This document shows positions 19,040 to 20,819 of a stretch of 20,819 nt of DNA, in pieces. The notes beneath the pieces were generated by a model. It was not told the DNA's origin. It made no database searches and saw only the letters and a list, made by a program, of their open reading frames with translations. Made by a program: the position numbers and the translations under genes. The stretch's first letter is position 1, and each line of letters begins with the position of its first letter. The stretch comes from Reticulitermes lucifugus (lineage: Eukaryota; Arthropoda; Insecta; Blattodea; Rhinotermitidae). The stretch spans positions 59,152-79,970 of the forward strand of contig JAKCWW010001137.1 of assembly GCA_026260175.1 (NCBI GenBank), read 5' to 3'.

Positions 19040-19355
19040 TGCCATGTTGTTTGGTACATACAAACTAAAGTTTCAAAAAAATCTGCTGCTTCCATTTTCA
19101 CTACACAACATTAAAAATGTACGCTACATTTTACATTACTCGAACTTTCCGCATAAAGCACACCAGACGCACATAGGAGGAACGTCTTGCCTTTATTTCC
19201 CTTACAGCACTAAGCAAAGGGTCAAAATTACCTTCATCATGAAGAACAATTTCATTTGCTAGATATATTATTATGTACTTCAGTTTTCAGTATTATAAAA
19301 GCATTTAGTATACACACAAGTTTACCACCAACTAGTTGCACAATGTTTTATATTT
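19040..19355. other. Unannotated DNA between motif fragments
   Basis: A 72-codon frame (19044-19262) has no recognised domain. This interval could be the interior of a small element bounded by the motifs at 19020 and 19361. Confidence 0.35.
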
Positions 19356-19360
19356 ATTAC

Positions 19361-19415
19361 ACAAAGCTCCTACATGTTTCGGCCATATAACCTGCCCATC
19401 GTCAGGGAGTTACAA
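19361..19415 (-). ncRNA. Hammerhead-ribozyme-like motif A, best preserved
   Basis: The minus strand reads aaCTCC, CTGACGA, T, GGGCAggttataTGGCC, GAAAC, AT, GTA, GGAGctttg. The core box CTGANGA and GAAA are intact. Stem I CTCC/GGAG pairs perfectly, and a further CAAA/TTTG could extend it beyond an internal loop. Stem II pairs at four of five positions. ACATGT gives a 2-bp stem III or a 6-bp duplex between two molecules. The predicted cleavage would follow GTA. A single unpaired T before stem II departs from the canonical core. Penelope-like retroelements are known to carry minimal type I hammerheads; that association is knowledge, not shown here. Confidence 0.6.
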
Positions 19416-19419
19416 GTTT

Positions 19420-19720
19420 GATCGACGTTAACAGTGTATATGGTAACTTGTCACAGATAACTGTCAGAACATGTATATATAATGTAACAAGAATACAATG
19501 ATGATTGTCACTATATACAAGTATATGTCTTAAATATATAAATACATAGTTATAGTGTTAAAACCCTATTATAATTGATCTTCAAAAGTTATACGTATTA
19601 AAAGTATTACAATTAATACTCGGTATCCAAACATCTGTGGTGCTAGCATGTTTTCTTCTACTTAAACTGGATCCCTTGTTTACGTAGTAGGTACTCCGAG
19701 CGGGCACCATGAATGAATAC
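19420..19720. other. Unannotated A+T-rich DNA
   Basis: Many tata/acat steps. Sequence upstream of motif A on the minus strand probably belongs to the same element, but no boundary is visible. Confidence 0.4.
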
Positions 19721-19722
19721 GC

Positions 19723-19742
19723 TGTACTTACGCGTAAGTACA
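19723..19742. repeat. Perfect 20-bp palindrome
   Basis: tgtacttacgcgtaagtaca is identical to its reverse complement, with no spacer and a CGCG centre. The flanking bases do not pair. Confidence 0.95.
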
Positions 19743-19744
19743 CT

Positions 19745-20819
19745 TCACATGCATTATTTTAACAACTAAAATTGAATATAAAGATAAAATTCCAGCCTAC
19801 AGTAACTGATAGAGGGCACCGTCAAGACACAAGAGCATTACGACATATTTTGTGATTTTCCTATTAAGTGGGACTAGCTATTGCGCCATAGCGATTAGTA
19901 TTCAAGCTTCATGTTGTGGACTTCAAGTTTATGGCCGGCTATTATACGAGTATACGATGTTTTGTCGTGATGTCTGTCGGTCCCTTTCAATTTCGACTAC
20001 ATTTCTGGGTTTCTGCAACTGTAAGCTTAAGGTAATGTAGCTGTTGTATTTAGGTCGCAAAACCTAATCATCTCTGACACGAAATCGGCCCTACATTATA
20101 CACAGGCTACATAGTCTGCCGGCCATACGGTCCAACATAACGGAAACACGCTTGGTAGTCATATTGTCAAATTGTGCAAATTTTAAATCAGTATCACATT
20201 TCTATATTTAATTTTGTCTGCATTTGGGTCCTACTTATAGAATAATTTATTTACTACCCTGTAAACCAACTGTCATCATTCTCTTAGGACCCGACAGGAA
20301 CAGACTCACACCTTTGCACTTACGCTTACAATCACTTGTTTCTGCTCTTCCTCCATCGTCTAGAATTAAAAAAACACACCGCTACCAAAATTGGATCTTT
20401 TTCCGTCCTCAAGGGCAAGAAATTGGAAGCACCTACTCAGTTTAAATTTTTGACTGTTCTAAATATCCTAAAGCAAGTGCATCCTGACTCTTTCACCTAA
20501 GTAACATCCAGTTTGTGACGTATAATCTGTTTTTCGAATAAAATTCAATGGAAAACATCCAGAAACAAACTTTTCCTCAGCGTACTCTACATCGTCAGAA
20601 CCGTTCAGTACTGAGGTTCTGTTTTACTCCACAAAATATGTTACACATCTGTATTTAATGTATGCGTTTATTTAACGACGCGTCGTACAGCGTCGAAACA
20701 CAACGTGATTAGTGTATAACGAATTAGAAATGGCAGGAAATAAATTTGCAGGTGGCTAATTTTATGTTCCATTTCAAGAGTTGCCTGGGGATACTGTGGC
20801 AAACCACAACCACACCCTC
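19745..20819. other. Unannotated DNA to the window end
   Basis: No gene was recognised. Open frames of 62 codons (19852-20040) and 73 codons (20224-20445) have no known domains. A CpG-rich 12-bp palindrome acgacgcgtcgt lies at 20675-20686. Confidence 0.45.

Noticed and set aside
20582..20605. tacatcgtcagaa as a fifth hammerhead-like motif (minus-strand CTGACGA followed by T)
   Set aside because: No GAAAC with a self-complementary hexamer follows at the right distance; only GGAAAAG is present, and stem pairing is poor.

Overview
The window looks like non-coding, repeat-rich nuclear DNA from an insect, most likely a cockroach or termite (Blattodea). The base composition is A+T-rich and no open frame exceeds about 120 codons. 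tRNA-derived SINEs are present, one ending in a (CTTTAC)n tail with a 'ccttcatggcctg' block that I associate with cockroach-type SINEs, and several insect non-LTR retrotransposon ends are decayed. The lineage call is inferred from repeat style, not from a marker gene. I find no intact protein gene, rRNA, functional tRNA or CRISPR array. Two undetermined bases (16132-16133) show it is an assembled draft.

Layout. 1-3160: a SINE head cut by the window edge, a perfect 15-bp hairpin (164-197), mostly featureless sequence, then the first copy of a dispersed repeat with a GACA microsatellite (2961-3157). 3160-7100: featureless DNA with one possible exon-like block (4040-4177), two decayed LINE 3' ends on the minus strand (5400-5545 and 5874-6060), and the second copy of the dispersed repeat (6924-7090). 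7100-11450: mostly unique sequence, with an imperfect inverted repeat enclosing a hammerhead-ribozyme-like motif (9149-9354), a GAT/AAT microsatellite and an alternating purine-pyrimidine tract (10411-10535). 11450-13730: a diverged SINE, a TACC/TACA microsatellite, another hammerhead-like motif (12940-12990), and a LINE reverse-transcriptase C-terminal relic followed by a complete SINE with 10-bp target-site duplications (13466-13729). 13740-16810: long featureless DNA, then two SINEs of one family in opposite orientations. 16810-20819: featureless DNA with two more hammerhead-like motifs (18003-18048 and 19361-19415), a perfect 28-bp inverted repeat (18941-19004) and a perfect 20-bp palindrome (19723-19742).

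The most interesting signal is a family of at least three, probably four, short motifs shaped like minimal type I hammerhead ribozymes: stem I, CTGANGA, stem II hairpin, GAAAC, a self-complementary ACATGT or AACGTT, then stem I closing. Their stem sequences differ but remain mostly paired. Hammerhead motifs of this kind are known from Penelope-like retroelements. I see no Penelope reverse transcriptase here, so the copies could be solo terminal repeats or a non-autonomous family. All copies share an unpaired nucleotide after the CTGANGA box, which departs from the textbook core.

No genes act together here. The window is best read as intergenic or intronic DNA in which several generations of retroelements have inserted and decayed.
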